This document shows, in pieces, positions 1-6,120 of a stretch of 10,608 nucleotides of DNA; the first letter of the stretch is position 1, and each line of letters starts with the position of its first letter. The DNA comes from Gemmatimonadales bacterium UBA2960 (GTDB lineage: Bacteria > Gemmatimonadota > Gemmatimonadetes > Longimicrobiales > Gaopeijiaceae), in the NCBI GenBank assembly GCA_002348465.1, contig DEBI01000065.1:1-10608 (forward strand), given 5' to 3'. Under the pieces are notes generated by a model. The model ran no database searches and was not told where the DNA came from. It worked only from the letters and a program-made list of their open reading frames with translations. A program made the translations under genes and the position numbers.

Positions 1-1851
1 GTGCTCGTGACTATTACGACCCCTCCCCGGGTTGAGTCCCAGGTAGCGGTAGTCGAGCTGTCGATCACCGAACTACAGGATCTTATGGAATCCGGCCGAG
101 CGACGTCGGTCGAGATTACGCAGGCTTACTTGGATCGGATCGAGGCTTACGACCAAAGAGGGCCGGCTATCAACTCGATGGTGTGGTTAAGCCCGATAGC
201 TTTGTCACAGGCCGCAGCACTAGATCAAGAGAGGTCAGAGAGGGGCCCTAGGGGTCCAATGCACGGAATCCCGGTCATCCTAAAGGACAACTACGACACA
301 CCGGAGATGCCGACCACAGCAGGATCGCTCGCACTCGCTTCAAACTACGCCCCCGATGACGCTTTTCAGGTGGCCAGATTACGGGAGGCAGGGGCTGTGA
401 TCCTTGGAAAGGCCAATATGCATGAGCTGGCCTCAGGTATTACAACGATCTCCTCAATGGGTGGGCAGACACGGAATCCGTATGATCTGACTCGTAATCC
501 TGGCGGCTCTAGTGGGGGCACGGGAGCAGCGATTGCCGCGAGCTTCGCGGCTGTTGGGTGGGGTAGTGACACGTGTGGCTCGATACGCATTCCGGCCGCA
601 CAGAATGATTTGGTTGGGCTAAGGCCGACCAAGGGATTATCGAGTATCGATGGAATCATCCCACTTGCTGCTACGCAGGATGTCGGTGGTCCGCTAGCCC
701 GCAATGTTCGGGATCTGGCTATAGCACTAGATGCTACGGTTGGGCATGATCGCAATGATCCCGCGACTGACATTCTTACGGGCAGGCCCGTCCCTCGTTT
801 TGTGGCCTCACTTGATGAGGAAGCGCTCCGCGGTGCGCGCATCGGGATACTGGAGGCTTACTTCGGAACCGCGCCGGAGGAAGCGGCTGCGGGTAGATTG
901 GTGCGGAGCGCAATAGATCGCATGGTTGGCATGGGTGCTGACACGATCACTATAGATATCCCGGATTTAGAGGAGTTAATCACGGGCTCGGGAGTTATCG
1001 GGTTTGAGACCAAATGGGATCTGATCGACTATTTTTCGAACACTCCGAGCGCGCCTGTGAGTTCGTTAGGTGAGATCTTGGAAACGGGCTTGGTTCACGA
1101 AGCGCTCACGCCGAGAATGCGAGCTCGGAACCAGTCTGAGGAACGAAATTCGGAAGAATATCTAGCTGCGCTTGCCAAGCGCGAACCCTTGAGAGTGGCC
1201 GTAGAGGCCACCCTTAACAGACACTCGTTAGATGCTCTTGTCTTTCCGACTGTACGTACCATCCCGTCGGTTATTGGTGACGCACAGCGTGGATCGAGCT
1301 GCAGCTTAGGCGCGAACACGGGGCTGCCCTCCATAAGCGTGCCCGTTGGCTTCGTCTCGGGTGTCCCCATAGGGATGGAGTTGATGGCGAGGACCCTCGA
1401 CGACGCCGACCTCGTTGCTATGGCCTATGCCTTTGAGCAGGCGACAGATCACCGGAGGATCCCTCCGAACACGCCCGCCCTAATTGAAAGGGAAGCGCCC
1501 TCTAGGGTCCTCGTGGCGTTGAGGTCCGGACGAACAGAACAGGCCCCTGGCCTGTCCCTCGGCGGTAATAGTTCGTTAGACCCAGTCAGCAACAAGATGA
1601 TGTTCGACATCCAGCTGAGTGGCGTTGAGGAAGCTGAAGTTCTGGGCGTAGTGTTGCGCTTTCCTCACGAGGATGGTGGCTGGCAGGTGGCGGATTTGGT
1701 TATGAGAGCGGGTCAGCTCTCAGCGCGCCGTATAGTGAGCATGACCTCAAGACACAGAGAAGCTCTTGATGCGGGTGAAATGCACCTTCTGGTCCTGACC
1801 CGAGCAGATCCTATGGGTGCTATTGAGGTGCACCTAGACCCCATCCGTTGA
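1..1851 (+). CDS. Amidase-signature family hydrolase with extra C-terminal domain (N terminus possibly cut by window edge)
   Basis: Amidase-signature enzyme, expected to hydrolyse an amide bond with a Ser-cisSer-Lys triad. Numbering from the GTG at base 1, the lysine is K95 (ILKDNYDT), the cis-serine S170 (GGSSGGTG) and the nucleophile S194 (DTCGSIRIP), followed by the family's GLRPTKG. All catalytic residues are present. The core ends near residue 490; about 120 further residues form an extension not typical of the family, whose end (LLVLTRADPMGAIEVHL) resembles the last strands of a CHRD domain, a weak resemblance. The reading frame is open to base 1 and no ribosome site is visible, so the true start, perhaps with a signal peptide, may lie upstream; GTG at 7 is another option. 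The substrate cannot be told: GatA, amidase and peptide-amidase members share these motifs, but no gatB or gatC is adjacent, so a GatA role is unlikely. Confidence 0.9.
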   Translation: MLVTITTPPRVESQVAVVELSITELQDLMESGRATSVEITQAYLDRIEAYDQRGPAINSMVWLSPIALSQAAALDQERSERGPRGPMHGIPVILKDNYDTPEMPTTAGSLALASNYAPDDAFQVARLREAGAVILGKANMHELASGITTISSMGGQTRNPYDLTRNPGGSSGGTGAAIAASFAAVGWGSDTCGSIRIPAAQNDLVGLRPTKGLSSIDGIIPLAATQDVGGPLARNVRDLAIALDATVGHDRNDPATDILTGRPVPRFVASLDEEALRGARIGILEAYFGTAPEEAAAGRLVRSAIDRMVGMGADTITIDIPDLEELITGSGVIGFETKWDLIDYFSNTPSAPVSSLGEILETGLVHEALTPRMRARNQSEERNSEEYLAALAKREPLRVAVEATLNRHSLDALVFPTVRTIPSVIGDAQRGSSCSLGANTGLPSISVPVGFVSGVPIGMELMARTLDDADLVAMAYAFEQATDHRRIPPNTPALIEREAPSRVLVALRSGRTEQAPGLSLGGNSSLDPVSNKMMFDIQLSGVEEAEVLGVVLRFPHEDGGWQVADLVMRAGQLSARRIVSMTSRHREALDAGEMHLLVLTRADPMGAIEVHLDPIR

Positions 1852-1953
1852 TCTGGTCGCCTTAACGAACGGTTGCGTATTCACTGCGCATGCTGGTAAT
1901 TCACTCAGAACATCTTTGGCTTTGCATTTACCCTATGAAGGGGAGTAGACCGC

Positions 1954-2328
1954 ATGAAAAAGCTTTTGGGCGCGTACGCCGTTGGGGTTGGGATCTTTTA
2001 CGTTGGCGTTACCTACTTTTTTGAGCCTGCTATGGCTGGGGATCTTCCGGAAGGCCCAATGTTGCCTAACCCGGGTGCTCTCTTGGTCGGCTTTGCCCTC
2101 CAGGTATGGTTCTACGATTGGGTGACTCAGCAGATTGGAGACCCTATGAAGGCTGCAATGGCAGTGGCGATCCCTCAAATCCTACTAGTAGACGTAAACT
2201 ACGTTCTGAACGGAACGCGGCGATTAGACGCTGCTGTTATCAGCGCCGTGCTGATTTTCGTGGGATGGTTTGCGGTAGGGAAGGTGTACGGTATGCTGTC
2301 TAAACAAGGGTCAGCGGAGTATAGTTGA
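1954..2328 (+). CDS. Small unrecognised membrane protein, about four helices
   Basis: I do not recognise this 124-residue protein. It has about four hydrophobic stretches, roughly residues 4-23, 41-58, 66-84 and 92-114, separated by short polar loops. The first loop is proline-rich (LPEGPMLPNPG), and a conserved-looking NYVLNGTRR lies between helices three and four. The ATG is well supported by a purine-rich ribosome site, GAAGGGGAG at 1937-1945, eight bases upstream. It stands alone between the amidase (102-base gap, which suggests its own promoter) and a strong hairpin about 70 bases after its stop codon. An integral inner-membrane location is inferred from composition; no catalytic motif is visible, and no function is proposed. 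Confidence 0.75.
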   Translation: MKKLLGAYAVGVGIFYVGVTYFFEPAMAGDLPEGPMLPNPGALLVGFALQVWFYDWVTQQIGDPMKAAMAVAIPQILLVDVNYVLNGTRRLDAAVISAVLIFVGWFAVGKVYGMLSKQGSAEYS

Positions 2329-2399
2329 TCCCTTCGGCATAGGTCATCGTTATTCCCGAATGGACCGCGCCGGACGTAATCGGACTCGATAGACGTGCA

Positions 2400-2444
2400 G
2401 GGGGGCGAGAGGGAAGCCAGGCTTCTCTCTCGCCCCCCTCTTTT
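2400..2444 (+). terminator. Strong intrinsic-terminator-like hairpin
   Basis: A 17-base-pair stem (2400-2416 with 2422-2438, a single G-T wobble at 2412/2426, loop CCAGG) begins with six G-C pairs at its base and is followed by TCTTTT. This is the shape of a rho-independent terminator and would end the transcript of the small membrane-protein gene. It ends only about 20 bases before the start codon of the next gene, so it might instead act as a leader attenuator for that gene. Confidence 0.85.
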
Positions 2445-2452
2445 CGGAAAAA

Positions 2453-2459
2453 AAGGAAG
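2453..2459 (+). promoter_or_regulatory. Ribosome binding site fixing the start of the class V PLP enzyme
   Basis: AAGGAAG lies four bases upstream of the ATG at 2464. The frame is open further upstream to a GTG at 2395, but that longer version would translate through the terminator hairpin and lacks a ribosome site, so 2464 is the better start. Confidence 0.7.
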
Positions 2460-2463
2460 CAGA

Positions 2464-3624
2464 ATGAGCGAAGCTCTCGCCTGTCAGAGGGAGGCGTTCC
2501 AGCTCTCTCGTGAAGACCACTATCTCAATTGCGCTTATATGAGTCCTCTGCCGCGACAGGCAGAAGAGGCGGGGTTTGCGGCTATCAGGCGCAAGGCTGT
2601 GCCCACACGGATTGTTCCTCCCGATTCCTTCTGGGAAACCGACCGGCTTCGTGCGCTTTACGCTCACTTGATTGGAGCCGACCAGTCGAACAGAGTGGCT
2701 ATTCAGCCCGGGGTCTCATACGCCGTGGCTACGGCGGCTAAAAACCTTTCGGTGTCTCGAGGGCAGAACATCGTGCTCACGCATGAACAGTTCCCTGGCA
2801 ATGTGTATTCATGGCGGCGGCTATCTGTGGAGCGGGGTGCTGAGCTTCGGTCTGTTGATCCCGGTGACGGTGCAGGCCGTGGCCAAAGATGGAACGAGCG
2901 ACTGCTCGAGGCGATCGATACCAAGACTGCGATCGTGTCAGTACCGAACGTCCACTGGACAGACGGAACACTGTTTGATCTCGCCGAGATCGGAGTGCGC
3001 TGTAGAGATGTCGGTGCGGCATTCGTGGTCGATGCCACACAATCAGTCGGTGCCCTACCCTTCGACCTGAGCCTTTATAAGCCGGATGTGGTTGTTAGCG
3101 CGACGTACAAGTGGTTGCTTGGCCCTTACAGTTTAGCCCTAACATGGTTTTCGGAACGCTTCGATGACGGCATACCAATTGAGGAAACGTGGATAGCTCG
3201 AAGGAACAGCCGGGAATTTCAGCAGTTGGTGGACTATGAGGACGAATATGCTCCAGGAGCTGTACGGTTTGATATGGCAGAGCGCTCGAATTTTTTTCTT
3301 GCTCCTATCGCGAGAGCAAGCATGGAACTCATTATTGAGTGGTCACCGGATCGCATACAGAAGTACTGCCGTGATCTGACGTTTGACTTTCTGCAAGACG
3401 CAGCCGAACTCGGCTACTCAGTGGAAGAGGAAGCCTGGCGTGCAAGCCATCTGTTCGGGCTCCGTATGCCAGAGGGCGTTGGCCTTGTCCAGCTTAAGGC
3501 GGCTTTGGCGGAGCGAAACGTCTCAGCCTCTCTGCGAGGAAGTGCGCTTCGCCTTTCTCCGAATGTCTACAACGATGCGGTTGACATTAACGTTCTTTTG
3601 GAGGTCTTGAAAAACGCTCGGTGA
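2464..3624 (+). CDS. Class V aminotransferase-fold PLP-dependent enzyme
   Basis: A 386-residue fold-type I PLP enzyme of the aminotransferase class V group (kynureninase / SufS / isopenicillin-N epimerase relatives). The PLP-binding lysine is K216 in SATYKWLLGP. D190 of VVDATQSVGALPFD should contact the pyridine nitrogen, and the NVHWTDG and HEQFPGNVYSW segments match the cofactor-binding region. The C terminus (LRGSALRLSPNVYNDAVDI) is the small-domain ending seen in generic class V enzymes. It lacks the active-site cysteine of SufS/CsdB-type desulfurases, so cysteine desulfurase activity is unlikely. No iron-sulfur assembly or tryptophan-catabolism genes are nearby, so the substrate is unknown. 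The protein has no signal peptide and is probably cytoplasmic. The gene is isolated: a hairpin lies upstream and a convergent gene follows 26 bases after its stop. Confidence 0.88.
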   Translation: MSEALACQREAFQLSREDHYLNCAYMSPLPRQAEEAGFAAIRRKAVPTRIVPPDSFWETDRLRALYAHLIGADQSNRVAIQPGVSYAVATAAKNLSVSRGQNIVLTHEQFPGNVYSWRRLSVERGAELRSVDPGDGAGRGQRWNERLLEAIDTKTAIVSVPNVHWTDGTLFDLAEIGVRCRDVGAAFVVDATQSVGALPFDLSLYKPDVVVSATYKWLLGPYSLALTWFSERFDDGIPIEETWIARRNSREFQQLVDYEDEYAPGAVRFDMAERSNFFLAPIARASMELIIEWSPDRIQKYCRDLTFDFLQDAAELGYSVEEEAWRASHLFGLRMPEGVGLVQLKAALAERNVSASLRGSALRLSPNVYNDAVDINVLLEVLKNAR

Positions 3625-3650
3625 GTCGCGGTTGCGAGCCACACCTCCTT

Positions 3651-4220
3651 CTAGCGTCTCTGGGCTCCAAAAATGATGCTGGCCTGTGAACCCACTGTGA
3701 TCCCGTGCTCGGCAAACCAATTTTGTCGGACTTCTAGGGCGAACATAGCAGGGGCATCACTTGGATAAGAGTCGGTCACGAGGGGCTCCATAGCGATAAT
3801 GTCCACGATCCGGTAGGACGGGTTCATGTATGCTATGTCCAACGGGATATAGGTATTAGCCATCCAAAACGATCGCGGCTGGCTGTCCTGAAACACGAAC
3901 AGCATTCCGGTTCCGTCAGGGACATTGTCCCGATACATAAGACCTTGAGCTCTCTCGTCTGGGGTTGCAGCGACCTCTGCTACCACGGTGTCGGCTCCGA
4001 AAATAACCCACGCATACCCGGCGGGTGGGAGTGGTCTTGGTTCCAGGGTTTCGCTGTTCACGGCGAGGCCGGAGGTATGTGGGGCCAGTTCGGATTGGTT
4101 GCTGGCGGGAACTGCATCGGCGTCAGTGCAAGCAGAGACCCATGCCGAGAAGGCCAATAGCCCTAAAGCGGCGCTCCACTTGGCTCCCTTGCCTTTGTGA
4201 AAAAGTTCACGAGGTGCCAT
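3651..4220 (-). CDS. DUF192 (COG1430) family lipoprotein
   Basis: A 189-residue exported protein. Residues 1-31 form a lipoprotein signal: a basic start, a hydrophobic core and the lipobox VSAC, with the lipidated cysteine at C31. A polar linker of about 40 residues follows. A complete DUF192 domain runs from about residue 75 to the end, with the family hallmarks ERAQGLMYR, GMLFVF, RSFWMANTYIPLDIAY, YPSDAPAMFALEV and the closing GITVGSQASI. The function of the family is not established; members are usually small exported or membrane-anchored beta proteins. The ATG has a good ribosome site (AAAGGGAG on the minus strand, 4228-4235). It converges on the PLP enzyme and is divergent from the oxidase operon, with which it may share the 4221-4371 intergenic region for promoters. 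Confidence 0.9.
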   Translation of the reverse strand: MAPRELFHKGKGAKWSAALGLLAFSAWVSACTDADAVPASNQSELAPHTSGLAVNSETLEPRPLPPAGYAWVIFGADTVVAEVAATPDERAQGLMYRDNVPDGTGMLFVFQDSQPRSFWMANTYIPLDIAYMNPSYRIVDIIAMEPLVTDSYPSDAPAMFALEVRQNWFAEHGITVGSQASIIFGAQRR

Positions 4221-4371
4221 ATCAAGGCTCCCTTTCAGTTCAAAACGGGTGTAACTTACGGCGCCCTTAGTGGGTAAGGTTCCGGATAAGTGAGTCTAGC
4301 TCTTCTGGAGCTTGAGAACACTAGTAGAGTCGCTGCCGGAGAGTTGGTCCGGTAGTAACAGAGCGAAAATC

Positions 4372-4629
4372 GTGATTAATCACAGCCTCCTCGACATCCT
4401 AGTTTGTCCAGAAACGAAGCAGCCGCTTCGCGTCGTGGACTCGACGGTGTTGGAGACATTGAATGCGTCGATCGCTTCGGGTTCGGTCAGGAATAGGGGT
4501 GGCGAAACTGTCACGGGTGCAGTCAGTGGAGCGCTCATTCGGGCAGATGGTGAAGTTCTTTATCCGGTAAGGGACGACATCCCAATCATGTTAATAGACG
4601 AGTCGATTTCACTACCCACACAGGCATGA
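4372..4629 (+). CDS. Trm112-like / UPF0434 small protein
   Basis: An 86-residue protein of the Trm112-like (UPF0434, YcaR) family. The hallmark start SLLDILVCPETKQPL and end GEVLYPVRDDIPIMLIDESI are both present, joined by an insert of about 40 residues. Only the first cysteine of the CxxC pair remains (CPET), so zinc binding through that motif is not expected; this is common in bacterial members. In eukaryotes Trm112 activates methyltransferases, but the bacterial role is unclear. I chose the GTG at 4372 because family members begin just before this motif. The frame stays open to a TTG at 4312, but those 20 extra residues look non-coding. The ribosome site is weak. Its stop overlaps the start of the di-heme cytochrome (ATGA), which suggests translational coupling and first place in the oxidase operon. 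Confidence 0.82.
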   Translation: MINHSLLDILVCPETKQPLRVVDSTVLETLNASIASGSVRNRGGETVTGAVSGALIRADGEVLYPVRDDIPIMLIDESISLPTQA

Positions 4630-5267
4630 TGGTACGACTTCCGATTTTTGGGAAAGCGCTGCTCCCGCTTCTTCTAATGGGGGCTGTTGCATGTGACGCT
4701 ACACCTCCCCCGGTAGGTATGGAGCGCGGCGCGGAACTCTTCGAGACGTGTGCCCCCTGTCACGGCGATGCGGGTGTGGGCAAGGTGGATATTGCGGCCC
4801 CCGCGATTGCGGGACTGCCCCAGTGGTATGTGGAAGACCAGCTCCGAGGCTTTCAAAAAGAGTACCGTGGCGACCACGCTGATGACCTTCCGGGTCTGCG
4901 TATGAGACCGATGGCGGTTTCGCTTAATCGCGAAGGTGACGTTGAGTCAGTTGCCCAGTATGTGGCGTCGCTCGAACCCGTTTACCCGCAAAGCACTCTG
5001 CACGGCGATGCCGGAGCCGGAGCCGGCTCTTATGTGGTCTGTGTGGCTTGCCACGGAGAAGACGGCCTAGGGAACAAAGACCTACATGCTCCACCCATAG
5101 TCCAATTAGACGACTGGTATCTCCTCACCCAGCTCCGGAATTTCAAGAGCGGTGCCCGCGGCGCGCGCACCGACGACATTTGGGGCCAGACGATGCGGGT
5201 TAATTCGCTTGCCCTGACTGACGAAGGGATGCAGGACGTGATTGCTTACGTGCAGACACTTAGGTAG
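4626..5267 (+). CDS. Di-heme cytochrome c lipoprotein (cytochrome c4-like)
   Basis: A 213-residue exported protein with a short hydrophobic signal ending in a lipobox-like AVAC (C23), so probably anchored to the outer face of the inner membrane. Two class I cytochrome c domains follow, with heme sites C42-x-x-C45-H46 and C139-x-x-C142-H143. The likely axial methionines are M96 (MRPMAVSL) and M190 (GQTMRVNSL). The two halves are recognisably duplicated: each has a W-Y-x-x-x-Q-L-R segment, then a G-x-R region, the methionine, and a Y-V-x-x-L end. This is the plan of cytochrome c4, known to deliver electrons to terminal oxidases. Its place just before coxB supports a role as electron donor. ATG 4626 and ATG 4629 are both possible starts; the first overlaps the preceding stop. 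Confidence 0.92.
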   Translation: MMVRLPIFGKALLPLLLMGAVACDATPPPVGMERGAELFETCAPCHGDAGVGKVDIAAPAIAGLPQWYVEDQLRGFQKEYRGDHADDLPGLRMRPMAVSLNREGDVESVAQYVASLEPVYPQSTLHGDAGAGAGSYVVCVACHGEDGLGNKDLHAPPIVQLDDWYLLTQLRNFKSGARGARTDDIWGQTMRVNSLALTDEGMQDVIAYVQTLR

Positions 5268-5279
5268 GGCGGAAGACTT

Positions 5280-5432
5280 ATGTCTGAAAATCCATTGACG
5301 GAGATGAAGTCCGAGGTTCCTGAGAGTGAGGCACTCATCGACGCCGAAAAGACGTTTAAGTGGACTCTGATCGGAGCGATTCTTTTCGGCCTTGCTGCAC
5401 TCTTCATTATCATGCGCACGAGGATGGGGTAG
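5280..5432 (+). CDS. Small single-helix membrane protein in the oxidase operon
   Basis: A 50-residue protein below usual gene-calling cut-offs. It has an acidic N-terminal half (MSENPLTEMKSEVPESEAL), one hydrophobic helix at about residues 29-44 (TLIGAILFGLAALFII) and a basic end (MRTRMG). The positive-inside rule puts the C terminus in the cytoplasm. A GGAAG ribosome site lies five bases before the ATG. The gene sits 12 bases after the di-heme cytochrome and four bases before coxB, with no room for a promoter on either side, so it is part of the operon. By position it could be a small oxidase subunit or assembly factor, in the manner of CcoQ in cbb3 operons; no sequence similarity is claimed. 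Confidence 0.72.
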   Translation: MSENPLTEMKSEVPESEALIDAEKTFKWTLIGAILFGLAALFIIMRTRMG

Positions 5433-5436
5433 CTCA

Positions 5437-6108
5437 ATGCTCGAACTCGTACAGGCTTCGACCTACGCCGCCGATATCGATCGATTGATCCTGTTCATTG
5501 GGGTGATCGTTGGCGTCTGGTTCCTGTTGGCGGAGGGGATCTTCTTTTGGTTAATCTGGAAGTTCAGAGCAAAGCCAGGTGAGAGGACTCAGTATCTGGA
5601 CGGAACGGAGAAGAATGTAAAGAAGTGGATAACGATTCCGCACGCGTTAGTGCTCGTTTGTGATGTATTCATATTGGTCGGCGCTGTGAGTGTCTGGTAC
5701 GACGTTAAGCAGCAGCTTCCGGACGCTGATTCAACCATTAGGGTGATCGGTCAGCAGTGGGCGTGGACATTCCAACACCCCGGGGCCGACAACGAGCTTG
5801 ATACAAGCGACGACATTTTCACGGTGAACGACTTGCATGTGGAGGTAGAAAAGACCTACCACTTCCAGCTGGAATCGAGGGACGTGCTCCATTCGTTTTC
5901 TGTACCAGTGTTCCGACTCAAGCAAGACGCCATACCTGGACGATCAATTACAGGATGGTTCACGCCGACTAGAACAGGTGAGCACGATGTTCAGTGCTCG
6001 GAGATATGCGGGATTGGTCACGGTGTGATGGCTGCTAGAATTCACATCGAAGACGCGAATACTCATGCGGCGTGGATCACCAGGTCCTCCGCAGCGACCA
6101 CACCGTAG
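5437..6108 (+). CDS. coxB: Cytochrome c oxidase subunit II (CuA)
   Basis: A 223-residue subunit II. Two transmembrane helices (about 16-42 and 66-87) are followed by a periplasmic cupredoxin domain. All CuA ligands are present: H152 (LHSF), C187, E189, C191, H195 and M198 in QCSEICGIGHGVM. The aromatic electron-entry motif is QQWAW (W108, W110). The protein ends about 25 residues after the last CuA ligand, so there is no fused cytochrome c domain as in typical caa3 subunit II; a heme c is instead attached to subunit IV downstream. By alignment from memory, the glutamate that opens the K proton pathway (bovine E62, R. sphaeroides E101) corresponds to Q93 here. No lipobox or cleavable signal is obvious. 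The ATG at 5437 follows AGGATGGGG and is preferred to an upstream in-frame ATG that overlaps the previous gene. Confidence 0.95.
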   Translation: MLELVQASTYAADIDRLILFIGVIVGVWFLLAEGIFFWLIWKFRAKPGERTQYLDGTEKNVKKWITIPHALVLVCDVFILVGAVSVWYDVKQQLPDADSTIRVIGQQWAWTFQHPGADNELDTSDDIFTVNDLHVEVEKTYHFQLESRDVLHSFSVPVFRLKQDAIPGRSITGWFTPTRTGEHDVQCSEICGIGHGVMAARIHIEDANTHAAWITRSSAATTP

Positions 6109-6120
6109 AGGCGAAGAGAG

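Noticed and set aside
366..842. Minus-strand open frame of 158 codons inside the amidase
   Set aside because: It lies opposite the amidase active-site region; its translation is Ser/Pro/Arg-rich with no recognisable motif.
1..1851. GatA subunit of the tRNA amidotransferase
   Set aside because: No gatB or gatC neighbours, and a long C-terminal extension foreign to GatA.
2703..3038. Minus-strand open frames opposite the PLP enzyme
   Set aside because: They overlap conserved coding sequence, have low-complexity composition and no ribosome site or family match.
2464..3624. Cysteine desulfurase (SufS/CsdB) identity for the PLP enzyme
   Set aside because: The active-site cysteine loop before the C-terminal region is absent; the protein has LRGSALRLSPNVY there and no neighbouring iron-sulfur genes.
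3621..3642. Possible hairpin between the convergent PLP enzyme and DUF192 genes
   Set aside because: The stem is only 3 + 4 base pairs around a two-by-two mismatch and lacks a T-run, too weak to call a terminator.
4298..4352. Two small inverted repeats (AGCTC/GAGCT and CCGGA/TCCGG) upstream of the Trm112-like gene
   Set aside because: Five-base arms with no T-run or promoter-like partner; expected by chance in GC-rich DNA.
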